Shown piece by piece: positions 1 through 7,859 of a DNA stretch of 64,000 nucleotides. How positions within the stretch are numbered: position 1 is the stretch's first letter; every line of letters starts with the position of its first letter. The notes below the pieces were generated by a model. The model searched no databases and was not told the origin of the DNA. It was given only the letters and a program-made list of their open reading frames with translations. The DNA lies in assembly GCA_965199665.1 (NCBI GenBank), contig OZ241208.1:3224001-3288000 (forward strand), read 5' to 3'. The DNA is from JAVVHH01 sp965199665. Lineage in GTDB: Bacteria > Pseudomonadota > Alphaproteobacteria > Acetobacterales > Acetobacteraceae. The translations under genes and the position numbers were made by a program.

Positions 1-331
1 TCAGCGGAACCCCGAGCGTGGAGGCGGCGGTGCCGGGCGCCAAGCCGATGGACACCGGTCCGGCGACGCCGCCGAGATCCGCCTTCATGTCCACCATCGC
101 CTGTTCACACTGCCGCAGGATTACCTGCGCGTGCCGATACAACGTTCGCCCTGCCTCGGTCGGGGTCACGCCGCGCTTGGTGCGGATCAGGAGCTGTTGG
201 CGGACCTCCGCCTCCAAGGTGACGATCTGTTGGCTGAGCGCCGGCTGTGCCACGTGCAGCAGGTCGGCGGCCTGGGTCAGGCTTCCGACATCGACCACCT
301 TGGCGAAGTAGCGCAGCCGTTTCAGGTTCAT
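1..331 (-). CDS. LysR-family transcriptional regulator, N-terminal part (cut by window edge)
   Basis: The 110 visible codons encode the start of a LysR-type regulator. They hold a winged helix-turn-helix (LRYFAKVVDVGSLTQAA, then PALSQQIVTLE) and the linker helix leading to the effector domain. LysR proteins are normally about 300 residues, so roughly the last two thirds lie outside the window. The start is the ATG at 329-331. The gene is divergent from the aminotransferase gene with 84 bp between them, the usual arrangement for a LysR protein that controls its neighbour. The effector is unknown. Confidence 0.9.
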   Translation of the reverse strand, partial: MNLKRLRYFAKVVDVGSLTQAADLLHVAQPALSQQIVTLEAEVRQQLLIRTKRGVTPTEAGRTLYRHAQVILRQCEQAMVDMKADLGGVAGPVSIGLAPGTAASTLGVPL

Positions 332-351
332 CGCCGCACTATAAGCAAGCG

Positions 352-365
352 ATGTGCCGGCACAT
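352..365. promoter_or_regulatory. Candidate LysR operator
   Basis: ATGTGCCGGCACAT is a perfect 14-bp palindrome in the middle of the 84-bp divergent spacer between the LysR gene and the aminotransferase gene. Position and symmetry fit a LysR binding site. Binding is inferred, not shown. Confidence 0.4.
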
Positions 366-415
366 GCAACTCGTCTTGGACGGGTGCGGAGCGGCGCGCC
401 TAGCGTCGGCACGCC

Positions 416-1639
416 ATGAACGATCTCCCCACTTCCAACAGCCGCATCGCTTCCCGGGTACGACGGATCAAGCCGTCGCCCTCCACCGCCGCGGCCGACC
501 GCGCCAACGCGTTGCGCCGCGAAGGCCGCTCGATCGTCAACCTCGTCGTCGGCGAGCCGGATTTCGACACGCCCGCCCCGATCCGCGCCGCCGCCGCGGC
601 GGCGATGGAGGCCGGGCAGACCCGCTACACTCCGATGGCGGGCACACCGGAGCTTCGCCGCGCCATCATCGGCAAGCTCGAGCACGAGAACAATCTCTGC
701 TACGGGATGGACGAGATCATCGCGACAAACGGCGCCAAGAGCGCCGTGTTCACCGCTTTCGCCGTCACGCTCGAGCCCGGCGACGAGGTGGTCGTCCCCG
801 CCCCCTACTGGGTGTCCTACACGGACATGGCGATCGCCTCCGACGGCGTCCCGGTCGTGGTGCCCTGCCCCGAGACGGCCGGCTTCAAGATCACGCCGGA
901 GCAGCTCGAGGGAGCAATTACGCCGCGGACGAAATGGCTGCTGATCAACTCGCCCTCCAATCCGACTGGCGCCACCTACACCGCCGAAGAATACCGCGCG
1001 CTCGGCGAGGTGCTTCTCCGGCACGAGCACGTGCTGATCATGACGGACGACATCTACGAGCACATCCGCTTCGACGGCGGCCGCACCGTGCACCTGCTTG
1101 AAGCAGTGCCGGCGCTGCGCGACCGCACGCTGGCGATCAACGGCGTTTCCAAGACCTACGCCATGACCGGCTGGCGCATCGGCTGGGCCGCGGGACCCGC
1201 CGACCTGATCGAGGGCATGAACACCTACTTGTCGCAGGCGGCCGGCAATTGTTGCTCGATCAGCCAGGCCGCCGCCGCGGCGGCGCTGGACGGGAGGCAG
1301 AACTTCGTCGCCGAGAGCGTCGCCACCTACAAGCAGCGCCGCGACGCCGTTCTGGACTGGATCAACGCCATCCCGGGCCTGAGCTGCCTGCCGCCCGACG
1401 GCGCCTTTTACCTCTACGTGAACTGCGCCGGCCTGATCGGCCGCACGACGGCGGGCGGGCGGCACCTCCGCGACGATGGCGACGTCGTCATGTTCTTGCT
1501 GGAGGAAGCCGGCGTTGCCGTGGTGGCCGGTGCAGCCTATGGTTTGTCCCCGTTCTTCCGCATGTCGATCGCGACTTCGCTCGACGTCCTACAGATGGGA
1601 TGCGATCGCATCGCCTCCGTCGTGTCGGCTCTCAGATGA
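416..1639 (+). CDS. Pyridoxal-phosphate aminotransferase, class I/II (aspartate aminotransferase-like)
   Basis: This 407-residue protein is full length for the fold-type I aminotransferases that move amino groups between an amino acid and a 2-oxo acid in the cytoplasm. Visible signatures are the N-terminal VVGEPDFDTP, the NSPSNPTG segment near residue 178, and the cofactor-lysine motif NGVSKTYAMTGWRIGW with Lys246 as the Schiff-base residue. The overall pattern resembles bacterial aspartate or aromatic aminotransferases. Substrate cannot be fixed from sequence. The divergent LysR gene suggests specific regulation, so a catabolic or specialised role is as likely as housekeeping AspC. Confidence 0.9.
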   Translation: MNDLPTSNSRIASRVRRIKPSPSTAAADRANALRREGRSIVNLVVGEPDFDTPAPIRAAAAAAMEAGQTRYTPMAGTPELRRAIIGKLEHENNLCYGMDEIIATNGAKSAVFTAFAVTLEPGDEVVVPAPYWVSYTDMAIASDGVPVVVPCPETAGFKITPEQLEGAITPRTKWLLINSPSNPTGATYTAEEYRALGEVLLRHEHVLIMTDDIYEHIRFDGGRTVHLLEAVPALRDRTLAINGVSKTYAMTGWRIGWAAGPADLIEGMNTYLSQAAGNCCSISQAAAAAALDGRQNFVAESVATYKQRRDAVLDWINAIPGLSCLPPDGAFYLYVNCAGLIGRTTAGGRHLRDDGDVVMFLLEEAGVAVVAGAAYGLSPFFRMSIATSLDVLQMGCDRIASVVSALR

Positions 1640-2057
1640 CCAGATCACTCGCAGGGAGAAGCTAAACCTATGTGGCATTGAGCCGACTTTTCTCAAAAGC
1701 TGCCGATACGCTCGTAGTTAATCTGACCCTTAGTAAATCGACCAATTCGCTGTGGTCATCACCTCTGTTGTTCGGGGTGGCCGAGCTGATGCGCCGCGGT
1801 ATGAAGTGACGTGAACAGCGATGCGCCTCCCGCCGGTTTTCGACTACCACATCCTCACCGTCGCGCCATCTTCGAGAGCGCGATGAAACCGGCACACGGT
1901 GCTTCGCCTGCATCCGCGGCGCGGCCACTTCAGGATGTTTGCGAGCGTACACCGCGTTTGGATTCACGCTGCGTTATGTCGCTCTCCAGCCCTCGCAGTA
2001 TTAGCTCCGGCAGCGATGAAAATCTCTGCAACCGACACACAACGGACGTTTGTGACG
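1640..2057. other. Intergenic region, no supported gene
   Basis: About 420 bp between the aminotransferase and the acetyltransferase. Open frames on both strands have no family resemblance, no convincing ribosome binding site and biased composition. I see no RNA gene or clear hairpin terminator. Confidence 0.5.
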
Positions 2058-2543
2058 TTATGCTGAACGGGTCACCTTACCCGTCCAAGCGAGGAGTTGT
2101 TTCATCATGAAGACGCTCATTGGATCAGGGTCATACTGGCCGAGTGGAGCGCATTCGACGAAACCTAACTTACGATAGAGGCCGAGGGCTTCAGCTGATT
2201 TAACACCAGTCTCAAGGAACAGAGTTCGCACGCCGTGCTTCGCAGCATCGAGCTCAATAGTCTGCACCACGGAAGCCCCGATGACCTTTCCGCGAGCGGC
2301 AGGATCGACGAAGAGACGTTTCATTTCCGCGCCATGATCCGCTATCCGTACGTAGCCGCCACCACCGAAGGCCTCGCCATCATCGCGAGCAACGAAGTAA
2401 CGCACGCCCGCCGACACCAACGCTGTCAGATTCGGGCCATGCCGGCTTCGCTCAGGATAGAGACTGTCCTCGCGTATGTCCGCCGCAGCCAAAAAGATTG
2501 CCACGTCGGGTTGATCTGGCGTTTCACATTGGATGTCAATCAA
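2058..2543 (-). CDS. GNAT-family N-acetyltransferase
   Basis: This 161-residue protein is a single GNAT domain, which transfers an acetyl group from acetyl-CoA to an amine. Motif A is visible as RLFVDPAARGKVIGASV (residues 76-92), the pyrophosphate-binding loop, and motif B as YRKLGF (123-128). The only reasonable start in frame is TTG at 2543. The acceptor substrate cannot be predicted. It faces the regulator at 2744 across a short spacer and does not look like part of an operon. Confidence 0.85.
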   Translation of the reverse strand: MIDIQCETPDQPDVAIFLAAADIREDSLYPERSRHGPNLTALVSAGVRYFVARDDGEAFGGGGYVRIADHGAEMKRLFVDPAARGKVIGASVVQTIELDAAKHGVRTLFLETGVKSAEALGLYRKLGFVECAPLGQYDPDPMSVFMMKQLLAWTGKVTRSA

Positions 2544-2743
2544 GGGCCAGATCCATCATGTAGTGCACGATCACAGGCAGTTATCTTTGTAGGCTGAGCG
2601 ATCCTGGTTCTTCTTCTGACACTCTGCACTCCACACTAATAGTCCCGGCCAGAAAGCGGAGAACCGCTGCTGTCGAGACGAGCGCACACTGCCTGCAAAC
2701 AGCTGACTTGATACGAAGTTGGTAAACTCAGGAGCCAAACCCA

Positions 2744-3220
2744 TTGGACAACGCGAGAGTTTTGAGGGTGCTCAACCTGACAACACAGGTCGTTGCCGCT
2801 CACCTCGTTTACAACGAGGTCTCGGCCGAGGCGCTGCCTGACCTGATCAAGGCCGTCTACCGATCCCTCGCGACGGCGGATGCATCCCAGACCGAGCCAG
2901 CAGAGCCGCCGACGCCGGCCGTTCCCGTCCGTAAATCCGTGTTCCCAGATTTCATCGTCTGCCTCGAGGATGGCAGGAGGCTCAAGACGCTCAAGCGGCA
3001 TCTCATGGTCAGCTACGGCATGACCCCGGCTCAGTATCGGGCAAAGTGGGGCCTGCCGTACGACTATCCCATGGTCGCGCCGAACTATGCGGCTAACCGC
3101 GCCCGTATAGCCAAGAAGACCGGCCTTGGCCGCACCGCCCCAGCCGACGCGGGCGAGCCTGAAGCGGTTCCATCAGGTGAGCCGCAGGTCATCGTTGGGC
3201 CAACACGTCGAGCGCGTTGA
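2744..3220 (+). CDS. mucR: MucR/Ros-family transcriptional regulator
   Basis: A 158-residue Ros/MucR-type DNA-binding regulator, a family confined largely to Alphaproteobacteria that controls exopolysaccharide, motility and cell-cycle genes. The N-terminal oligomerisation part (TTQVVAAHLVYNEV) and the finger region (VCLEDGRRLKTLKRHL, then GMTPAQYRAKWGLPYDYPMV) are typical. Of the four canonical Ros zinc ligands only Cys73 and His86 remain: the second Cys is Asp76 and the second His is Tyr91. This matches the subset of the family that folds without zinc. The start is TTG at 2744 with GGAG at 2731-2734; no nearer ATG fits. The C-terminal tail beyond residue 130 is low-complexity. Confidence 0.9.
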   Translation: MDNARVLRVLNLTTQVVAAHLVYNEVSAEALPDLIKAVYRSLATADASQTEPAEPPTPAVPVRKSVFPDFIVCLEDGRRLKTLKRHLMVSYGMTPAQYRAKWGLPYDYPMVAPNYAANRARIAKKTGLGRTAPADAGEPEAVPSGEPQVIVGPTRRAR

Positions 3221-3377
3221 TCACGGGGATGAGTTGATTTGAGGCGGGTTAGAGGAGGTCGAGCTTTGGGCAAGAGGCGACCTCCGGGTGCAGGCCGGCT
3301 AACAAGGACAAGCCAGTGTTCGACGATCCTACCGAGGCGGAGCATGGGCGGGTGCCGCGCCCTTCGCGATCTAAGGC

Positions 3378-3713
3378 TCACTCTCTGACTTGCGGGACCT
3401 CCGCTGCGGTGCCGATCGAGATGCTCTGATCGACACCGTCCAGAGGTTTGCTCAGCGAAGTCAGGTCGGGCGTCATCAAGCTCAGCGCTCCCTCGAGCTG
3501 CTCGACGCGACGAATGGTCTGATCGAAGGCGGCCTGGATGACCTCGGCCAACGAATGCACGCCTTCCTCCAGGTAGGCGATCTGGTCCGACATCCTGTCC
3601 TGCAGAAGGCTGGCGCTGTTCACCTGCTCGGTGATCTCGTCCAGGCGCCGGTTGAGCAGCTGAAGCGACGCCAGCCTTGAGTCGGAGATCTCAGGCTCAT
3701 CAGATGGCGTCAT
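3378..3713 (-). CDS. Small coiled-coil protein
   Basis: A 111-residue protein with heptad-like spacing from about residue 15 to 80 (LLNRRLDEITEQVNS, IAYLEEGVHSLAEVI), so probably a coiled coil. No catalytic motif is seen. Its ATG at 3713 overlaps the end of the upstream DUF2442 gene by 14 bp, so the two are probably co-transcribed. I do not recognise a named family; pairing with DUF2442 suggests an accessory or toxin-antitoxin-like role. Confidence 0.55.
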   Translation of the reverse strand: MTPSDEPEISDSRLASLQLLNRRLDEITEQVNSASLLQDRMSDQIAYLEEGVHSLAEVIQAAFDQTIRRVEQLEGALSLMTPDLTSLSKPLDGVDQSISIGTAAEVPQVRE

Positions 3714-4022
3714 CACGCATCCACTTCTCCGACCCCAGAACGCCATCCACCAAGGCAGGCACGTAGAGATCGGCGTCCAGTGCAGGAACGTGGATACCCA
3801 GGCCGAGCCCATCCACTTTGATCACGGCCAGGTCCGCTGCGGTGGCGTGCTCCAGCCCATAGGCCATGGCAGGCGAGAACTCGATCTCGGCACCGCTGAC
3901 GAGGCGCACGACGTCATGCCCCGCCCAGCATCGTAGTGGGCGCTCTCGGCTCGCGGACCGCGCAATCGGGCCTGGCCGCGCGCCTGAGCTTCCTCGAACT
4001 CTCCAGGTGTCATGTCAGCCAT
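3700..4022 (-). pseudogene. DUF2442 protein gene with a frameshift
   Basis: The N-terminal part starts at the ATG at 4022 (MADMTPGEFEEAQARGQAR to AHYDAGRG). The C-terminal DUF2442 part (VVRLVSGAEIEFS to LDADLYVPALVDGVLGSEKW) lies in another frame and ends at 3700. The frames meet near 3910-3918 inside a GGGCGGGGC run, and a single-base change would restore one reading frame. DUF2442 proteins are small and often encoded with DUF4160 or in toxin-antitoxin-like pairs. A sequencing error in the G run could explain the break. Confidence 0.65.
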
Positions 4023-4060
4023 GGAACCCCATTCCTTCCTTGACCGGCCCCGCTGCAGTG

Positions 4061-4079
4061 TGGACACATCAAGTGTGCA
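4061..4079. promoter_or_regulatory. Candidate operator of the vapBC-type pair
   Basis: TGGACAC and GTGTGCA form a 6-of-7 inverted repeat around a 5-bp spacer, 15 bp before the antitoxin start and in the divergent spacer facing the DUF2442 gene. Antitoxins of this class usually repress their own promoter through such repeats. The role is inferred. Confidence 0.4.
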
Positions 4080-4094
4080 CATTGGAGTTCCACC

Positions 4095-4370
4095 ATGACC
4101 GAGCAGGAGAAAGCCCAGCCTCGTCCGCCAAAGAAGGTGGGCGTGCGCGAGTTCCGAGGCAACTTCTCCGGCTTCATGCGTCAGGTGCGCCATGGTGCAT
4201 CGTTCGAGGTGACGTCACGCGAGAAGGTGGTCGCGGTGATCCACCCTCCCCAGTTCCCGGAGCCACTACGCCGCCGGCCCGGTGCCATGCGAGGCCGCAT
4301 CAAGATGGCCGACGACTTCGACGAAACATCACCCGAGCTCATTGCGCTGATGGAGGGCAACGGGGAGTGA
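4095..4370 (+). CDS. Type II antitoxin, Phd/YefM-like
   Basis: A 91-residue protein with the Phd/YefM-type N-terminal DNA-binding fold (VGVREFRGNFSGFMRQVRHG, then FEVTSREKVVAVI) and an acidic, presumably unstructured C-terminus that would wrap the toxin. GGAG lies 8-11 bp before the ATG. Its stop overlaps the toxin start as GTGA, typical of translationally coupled antitoxin-toxin pairs. It is expected to neutralise the downstream PIN nuclease and repress the operon. Confidence 0.85.
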   Translation: MTEQEKAQPRPPKKVGVREFRGNFSGFMRQVRHGASFEVTSREKVVAVIHPPQFPEPLRRRPGAMRGRIKMADDFDETSPELIALMEGNGE

Positions 4371-4786
4371 GGCTCCTCCTCGACACGCATGCCGTCCTCT
4401 GGTGGCTGAGGGGTGACCCCAAGTTCAGCCAGCACGCGGAAGAGCTGATCTCTGATCCGACAAACGACATCCTCGTCTCTGTCGCAAGCCTCTGGGAAAT
4501 GCTGGTCAAGGCGCGCGTCGGCAAGCTCGAGGTCAACATGGAAGACGCACTGACCGAGATGCAAAGCCAAGGGTTCACGCTCCTGGGTCTCGAGCCCGCG
4601 CACCTGCTGGAGCTCGCGCGACTGCCGATGACCCACAAAGATCCCTTCGACCATCTCCTGATCGCGCAGGCGATCGCCGAAAAGGCAGTCTTCATGTCGG
4701 AGGACGGTCATGTCCCAGAGTACCCGGTGACCTACCTGAAGTGCTCTGGCGCGGCGCTGCCACAGCGCCGCGAAGAATCACCATAG
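4367..4786 (+). CDS. vapC: PIN-domain toxin ribonuclease (VapC-like)
   Basis: A 139-residue PIN-domain nuclease. The acidic residues that bind magnesium are in place: Asp6 in LLLDTHAVLWWL, Glu44 in SLWEMLVKARVGKL, Asp92 and Asp95 in DPFDHLLIAQA, and Asp113. Such toxins cut tRNA or rRNA when the antitoxin is degraded. The start is the GTG at 4367 that overlaps the antitoxin stop. The pair looks intact. Confidence 0.9.
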   Translation: MRLLLDTHAVLWWLRGDPKFSQHAEELISDPTNDILVSVASLWEMLVKARVGKLEVNMEDALTEMQSQGFTLLGLEPAHLLELARLPMTHKDPFDHLLIAQAIAEKAVFMSEDGHVPEYPVTYLKCSGAALPQRREESP

Positions 4787-4886
4787 CCGGCAGTGACCGA
4801 GCTGACCGTCTCCTTCGAGAGAACCGGTCGGTTCGCTGAGGCCCTGATCCGCTCGATCGAGATCCTGCTCGTCGTCGACTAACCGA

Positions 4887-4917
4887 GCCCGTCCGGCCTC
4901 GCCGGGCGGGGCTTTCT
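4887..4917 (+). terminator. Probable intrinsic terminator
   Basis: GCCCGTCCGGC and GCCGGGCGGGGC pair into a GC-rich stem with a CTC loop, followed by TTTCT. It lies about 100 bp after the toxin gene. A 29-codon open frame (GTG at 4793 to TAA at 4882) sits between; it has no ribosome binding site and I do not call it a gene. Confidence 0.55.
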
Positions 4918-5005
4918 ACGTGTTCGGGCCCTGACCATCAATGGAGACCGCTGACGAGGTTGTCAGGGGCGCCGCGTTGATGAAAGCCGCTCGCTCGGGC
5001 AGGAG

Positions 5006-5308
5006 GTGCTAAGATGCGGACGTGGAAGATTGGCAGGACTTCAAACAAAGAGCCCTAAATCCCGCGACGCTGAAGTGGCTCGCCGAACGGCAGCCCCAGC
5101 GCGTCCCAAACCTGCCTTCGGATCGGCCCGTCTTGGCCTGAGCCTGCTTCTCTACACCGGGATCAAACGCAGCGACGAAGCCGAGGCGCGCTTCATGCGG
5201 CAGTGCATGGAGGACCACAAGGGATACGAGTGCACCTATCTCTGGCGCGCCAGTAGCCGGCCTGGTCCTGACGTGATCCCCATTCCCCTGCCGATCCCGG
5301 TCAAGTAG
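5006..5308 (+). CDS. Small hypothetical protein(s), overlapping frames
   Basis: A strong AGGAGG is at 5001-5006. Two frames look protein-like: 5022-5141 (GTG start; VEDWQDFKQRALNP, then TLKWLAERQ) and, in another frame, the segment ending at 5308 (DEAEARFMRQCMEDHKGYEC). Either they are two overlapping small genes or one gene with a frameshift near 5140. I recognise neither family. Confidence 0.35.
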   Translation: MLRCGRGRLAGLQTKSPKSRDAEVARRTAAPARPKPAFGSARLGLSLLLYTGIKRSDEAEARFMRQCMEDHKGYECTYLWRASSRPGPDVIPIPLPIPVK

Positions 5309-5438
5309 CGGCCTTCAGCCCCGCATCCTGCAGCACGTGGGCAGCAGTCGGCTGGTATGCCGGCATGACCCCGGCCGGGTCACTCGTGCAACCGCCTGAA
5401 CGGCGGCGCGGTCTGCCAAAACAGGGGTTGCCTGACAC

Positions 5439-5642
5439 CTAGTCCCACGTCTCCACCACGTCCTCTCACCAGAACGGCATCGGCCCGCGCCTAACCCCTG
5501 CCGGCAGCATGGCCCGCAGCTCCTCGAGCGTGTTGGCCACGAGCTCGCCGCCTTCCTGCCGCCCGCCGGAGCGATCCGCAGCGACTGCCCGGGCGACCAC
5601 CCTGCCGGGAAATCTGACATGGCTCGAGCTCAACAGCCACAT
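5439..5642 (-). pseudogene. Broken copy of the conserved small protein encoded at 11813-12211
   Basis: Starting at the ATG at 5642, the frame follows the intact gene at 12211 closely (ADRSGGRQEGGELVA, TLEELRAMLP) through about 60 codons. A TGA at 5466-5468 then replaces the second Trp of the FWW motif; the frame resumes as EDVVETWD and stops at 5439. It is therefore an inactivated paralogue. It lies directly beside the IS5 remnant, which may have caused its isolation. Confidence 0.65.
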
Positions 5643-5697
5643 AACCTATTGGCCGGCCGCCGTGCACTGCCAGTGAACCGCATGCGCTGCCTTGAGA

Positions 5698-6275
5698 GGA
5701 TGTCAGAGAAGTCGTTATCCTGGCGCGATCCGGTTGAGCATGAGGCGTGTTGCGGCGATCTCGATCAGTGTCTCGGATGTTTGCACCTTAAATTCGTAGT
5801 CCTTGCTGAAGCGGCGATTGCGGCCGAGCCAGGCGAAGCTGCGCTCCACGATCCAGGTCAGGCCTTTGATCTTGAAAGCGCGCTGGCCTCGTTGGGTGAT
5901 GACGAGCCGCCAACCCTCGTGTTTCCGAAGTGCGCAGGCCAGCTTACGGCTTTGGTGGCCGGCATCGGCCATCACGGTGCGGATGGCGGGAAAGAGTGGC
6001 CGCAAGCCGGCGAGGAGCCGCGCACCTGCCCGCTGGTCTGGCACGTTGGCAGGCTCAACCCGGCTGGCGATCGGCAGCCCGAGTGTATCCACGAGGATGT
6101 GCCGCTTCCTGCCTCGTACCAGCTTGTGTCCATCGAAGCCGCGCATACCGCCGCGCTCTGTGGTCTTGACGGATTGTCCGTCCATGATCACCAGCGACGG
6201 GCAGGGCGGTCGCCCCGCCGCCGCACGGGCCAGAGCGTAAGGCACCAACGAGCGTCGAAACTTCTGGACAGCCTG
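5698..6275 (-). mobile_element. IS5-family element remnant with 5'-truncated transposase
   Basis: The open frame 5715-6248 encodes 177 residues of an IS5-type DDE transposase. It retains the first Asp (IMDGQSVKTTE), the second Asp (VMADAGHQS) and the Glu (IVERSFAWLGRNRR). The N-terminal DNA-binding third is absent; upstream of about 6275 the frame no longer resembles transposase. The downstream end shows GAGGATGTCAGAGAAGTCG (5696-5714), a likely terminal repeat, but no matching end is found on the other side. It is probably inactive. Confidence 0.8.
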
Positions 6276-6322
6276 GGCTGCAACGTATCCAGTGCAACCA
6301 CTGGTTGTGCTAGGGGACCGTC

Positions 6323-7476
6323 ATGAGCAGTGCTGCTTCTGAGTCCAGTCTTGATCCCATGTTCGGCACCAGTGGGAACGATGTCATCTCGGTCGATAAG
6401 ACCGTCAGCTTCACTTAGGTGCCAGATCCCGGAAACTCGTTTGTCGGATCCGAGCTGGTTTTCGACGAAGATACGTCCACCTACTCACCTGTGAGCGAAA
6501 CGGGACCGAGCACCGCGTCTGGCACCGTGACTTTCGACATGCCGTCCAGTCAACCCACCCCCGATGGCGCGGCAGCTTCCAGCTTCGACTTTAGATTTAC
6601 CAAATACGCTGACATCGGATCCTGGATCTTCGATATGGGATCGAACGTGTGGAATTGGAATCCCGCGACTGGCGTACTCGACCCGGGCGGTAGCGGGGCT
6701 GGCTTTTATGATGGCGCCGCTTTGTTCACAGTTAACCAGGCCAACTACGGGCTTTATCGCGGCACTGAGAATGACTCAGCGCAAGACAGTGGGCATTGGG
6801 CGATCGTCCCGAACCCAATCAACGTTGATGTCTTTGGCGGTGCTGGAGATGATACGATCTATGGCGGTCAAGGGCAGGAAGTCCTATCAGGCGACGCGGG
6901 CAATGATACTATTTATGCTGGCTATGGCGACGATGTCGTACTCGGCGGCAAAGGTAACGACGCGCTGCATGGGGGTGTCGGCACCCAGTTTCTCGACGGC
7001 GGTAGTGGCAACGACACCATCTGGGGCGGAACGGGTACCCAGGTCATCATGGGGGGTATCGGCGCCGACCTGATCTGGGGTGGAATCGGCCACGAGACGC
7101 TGACCGGCGGCGCAGGTGACGACACGATATGGGGCGGTAGCGGAGATCAGATGGTGAAGCGGGCGCGGATGTCTTGCATGCTGGCACCGGCAACGACACG
7201 CTGTTTGGCGGTGCCGGGCACGACAATTTCGCCTTCGGCACTGGTGCATCCGGCCAAGATGTCATTGCTGATTTTCACATCGGCCAGGACACTCTGCAGA
7301 TCACGCCGGGACTAAATGGCTTGGCCGTCACTCGGCCGCAGGATCTAGCGACCCATATTGTCGCAGGGAGTGGCGACAACGCCGTAGTAGAACTCGGTGC
7401 CGTGTCGGTGACGCTGTTTGGGGTGTTTGCGCACCAGCTCTCATCTCACCTTCAGCAGGTGTTCAAAGTCGCCTGA
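6323..7476 (+). pseudogene. RTX-type calcium-binding secreted protein, broken by amber stop and frameshift
   Basis: The ATG at 6323 follows a good AGGGGA. The frame runs 31 codons (GTSGNDVISVDKTVSFT), meets TAG at 6416-6418 and continues open in the same frame to about 7150. It then shifts frame near 7145-7170 and ends at 7476. The second half carries the GGxGxDxxx repeats (GGAGDDTIYGG, GDAGNDTIYAG, GGSGNDTIWGG) that bind calcium in type I secreted proteins. The tail (FAFGTGASGQDVIADFHIG) is the usual RTX end. The N-terminal 130 residues show no domain I can name. The ATG ribosome binding site and the conserved sequence either side of each break argue for recent inactivation. Confidence 0.75.
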
Positions 7477-7499
7477 TCATCTGCACGAGCCCGACTTCT

Positions 7500-7614
7500 G
7501 AGTCCAGGACTACCGCGTGATGTCGAGTCCCGTTTTCAGGATTGGGAAGACGGGGGATGGCGCCGGTTCTCTTCCGGCTGTCTCGGCCTGACGGCTTGCT
7601 GGCGTCGCCGATGG
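7500..7614. repeat. 115-bp repeat, copy 1
   Basis: This segment matches 12677-12791 with about ten differences. Both hold the hairpin-forming GCCGGTTCTCTTCCGGC and end in GTCGCCGATGG. The minus-strand frame is open in both copies and conserved (NPENGTRHHAVVLDS). It may be the tail of a small gene family or a non-coding dispersed repeat. Confidence 0.7.
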
Positions 7615-7859
7615 TTTGCTCGGACGGGCACCCAGGACGATGCGCGAGGTGTTGTCGGCGGCGAGCTAGGTCCGGACGGCAACGCCGCGGGCTGCCGGGG
7701 GCGGGCAGAAGCACGATCGCGCGGGAATTTGCGCGGACGTGGCGGGCCACGTGGGTGCGGGTGACTACGCCCCGTGGGAGGGTGACGGGCTCGTGATCGA
7801 TACGGCGCTCGTGGACGTGGCCGGGGCGGTCGCGCCGATCGGGGTGCGGCGGGAGGCCG

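Noticed and set aside
1668..1967. 99-codon minus-strand frame after the aminotransferase
   Set aside because: No ribosome binding site, no family likeness, unusual composition.
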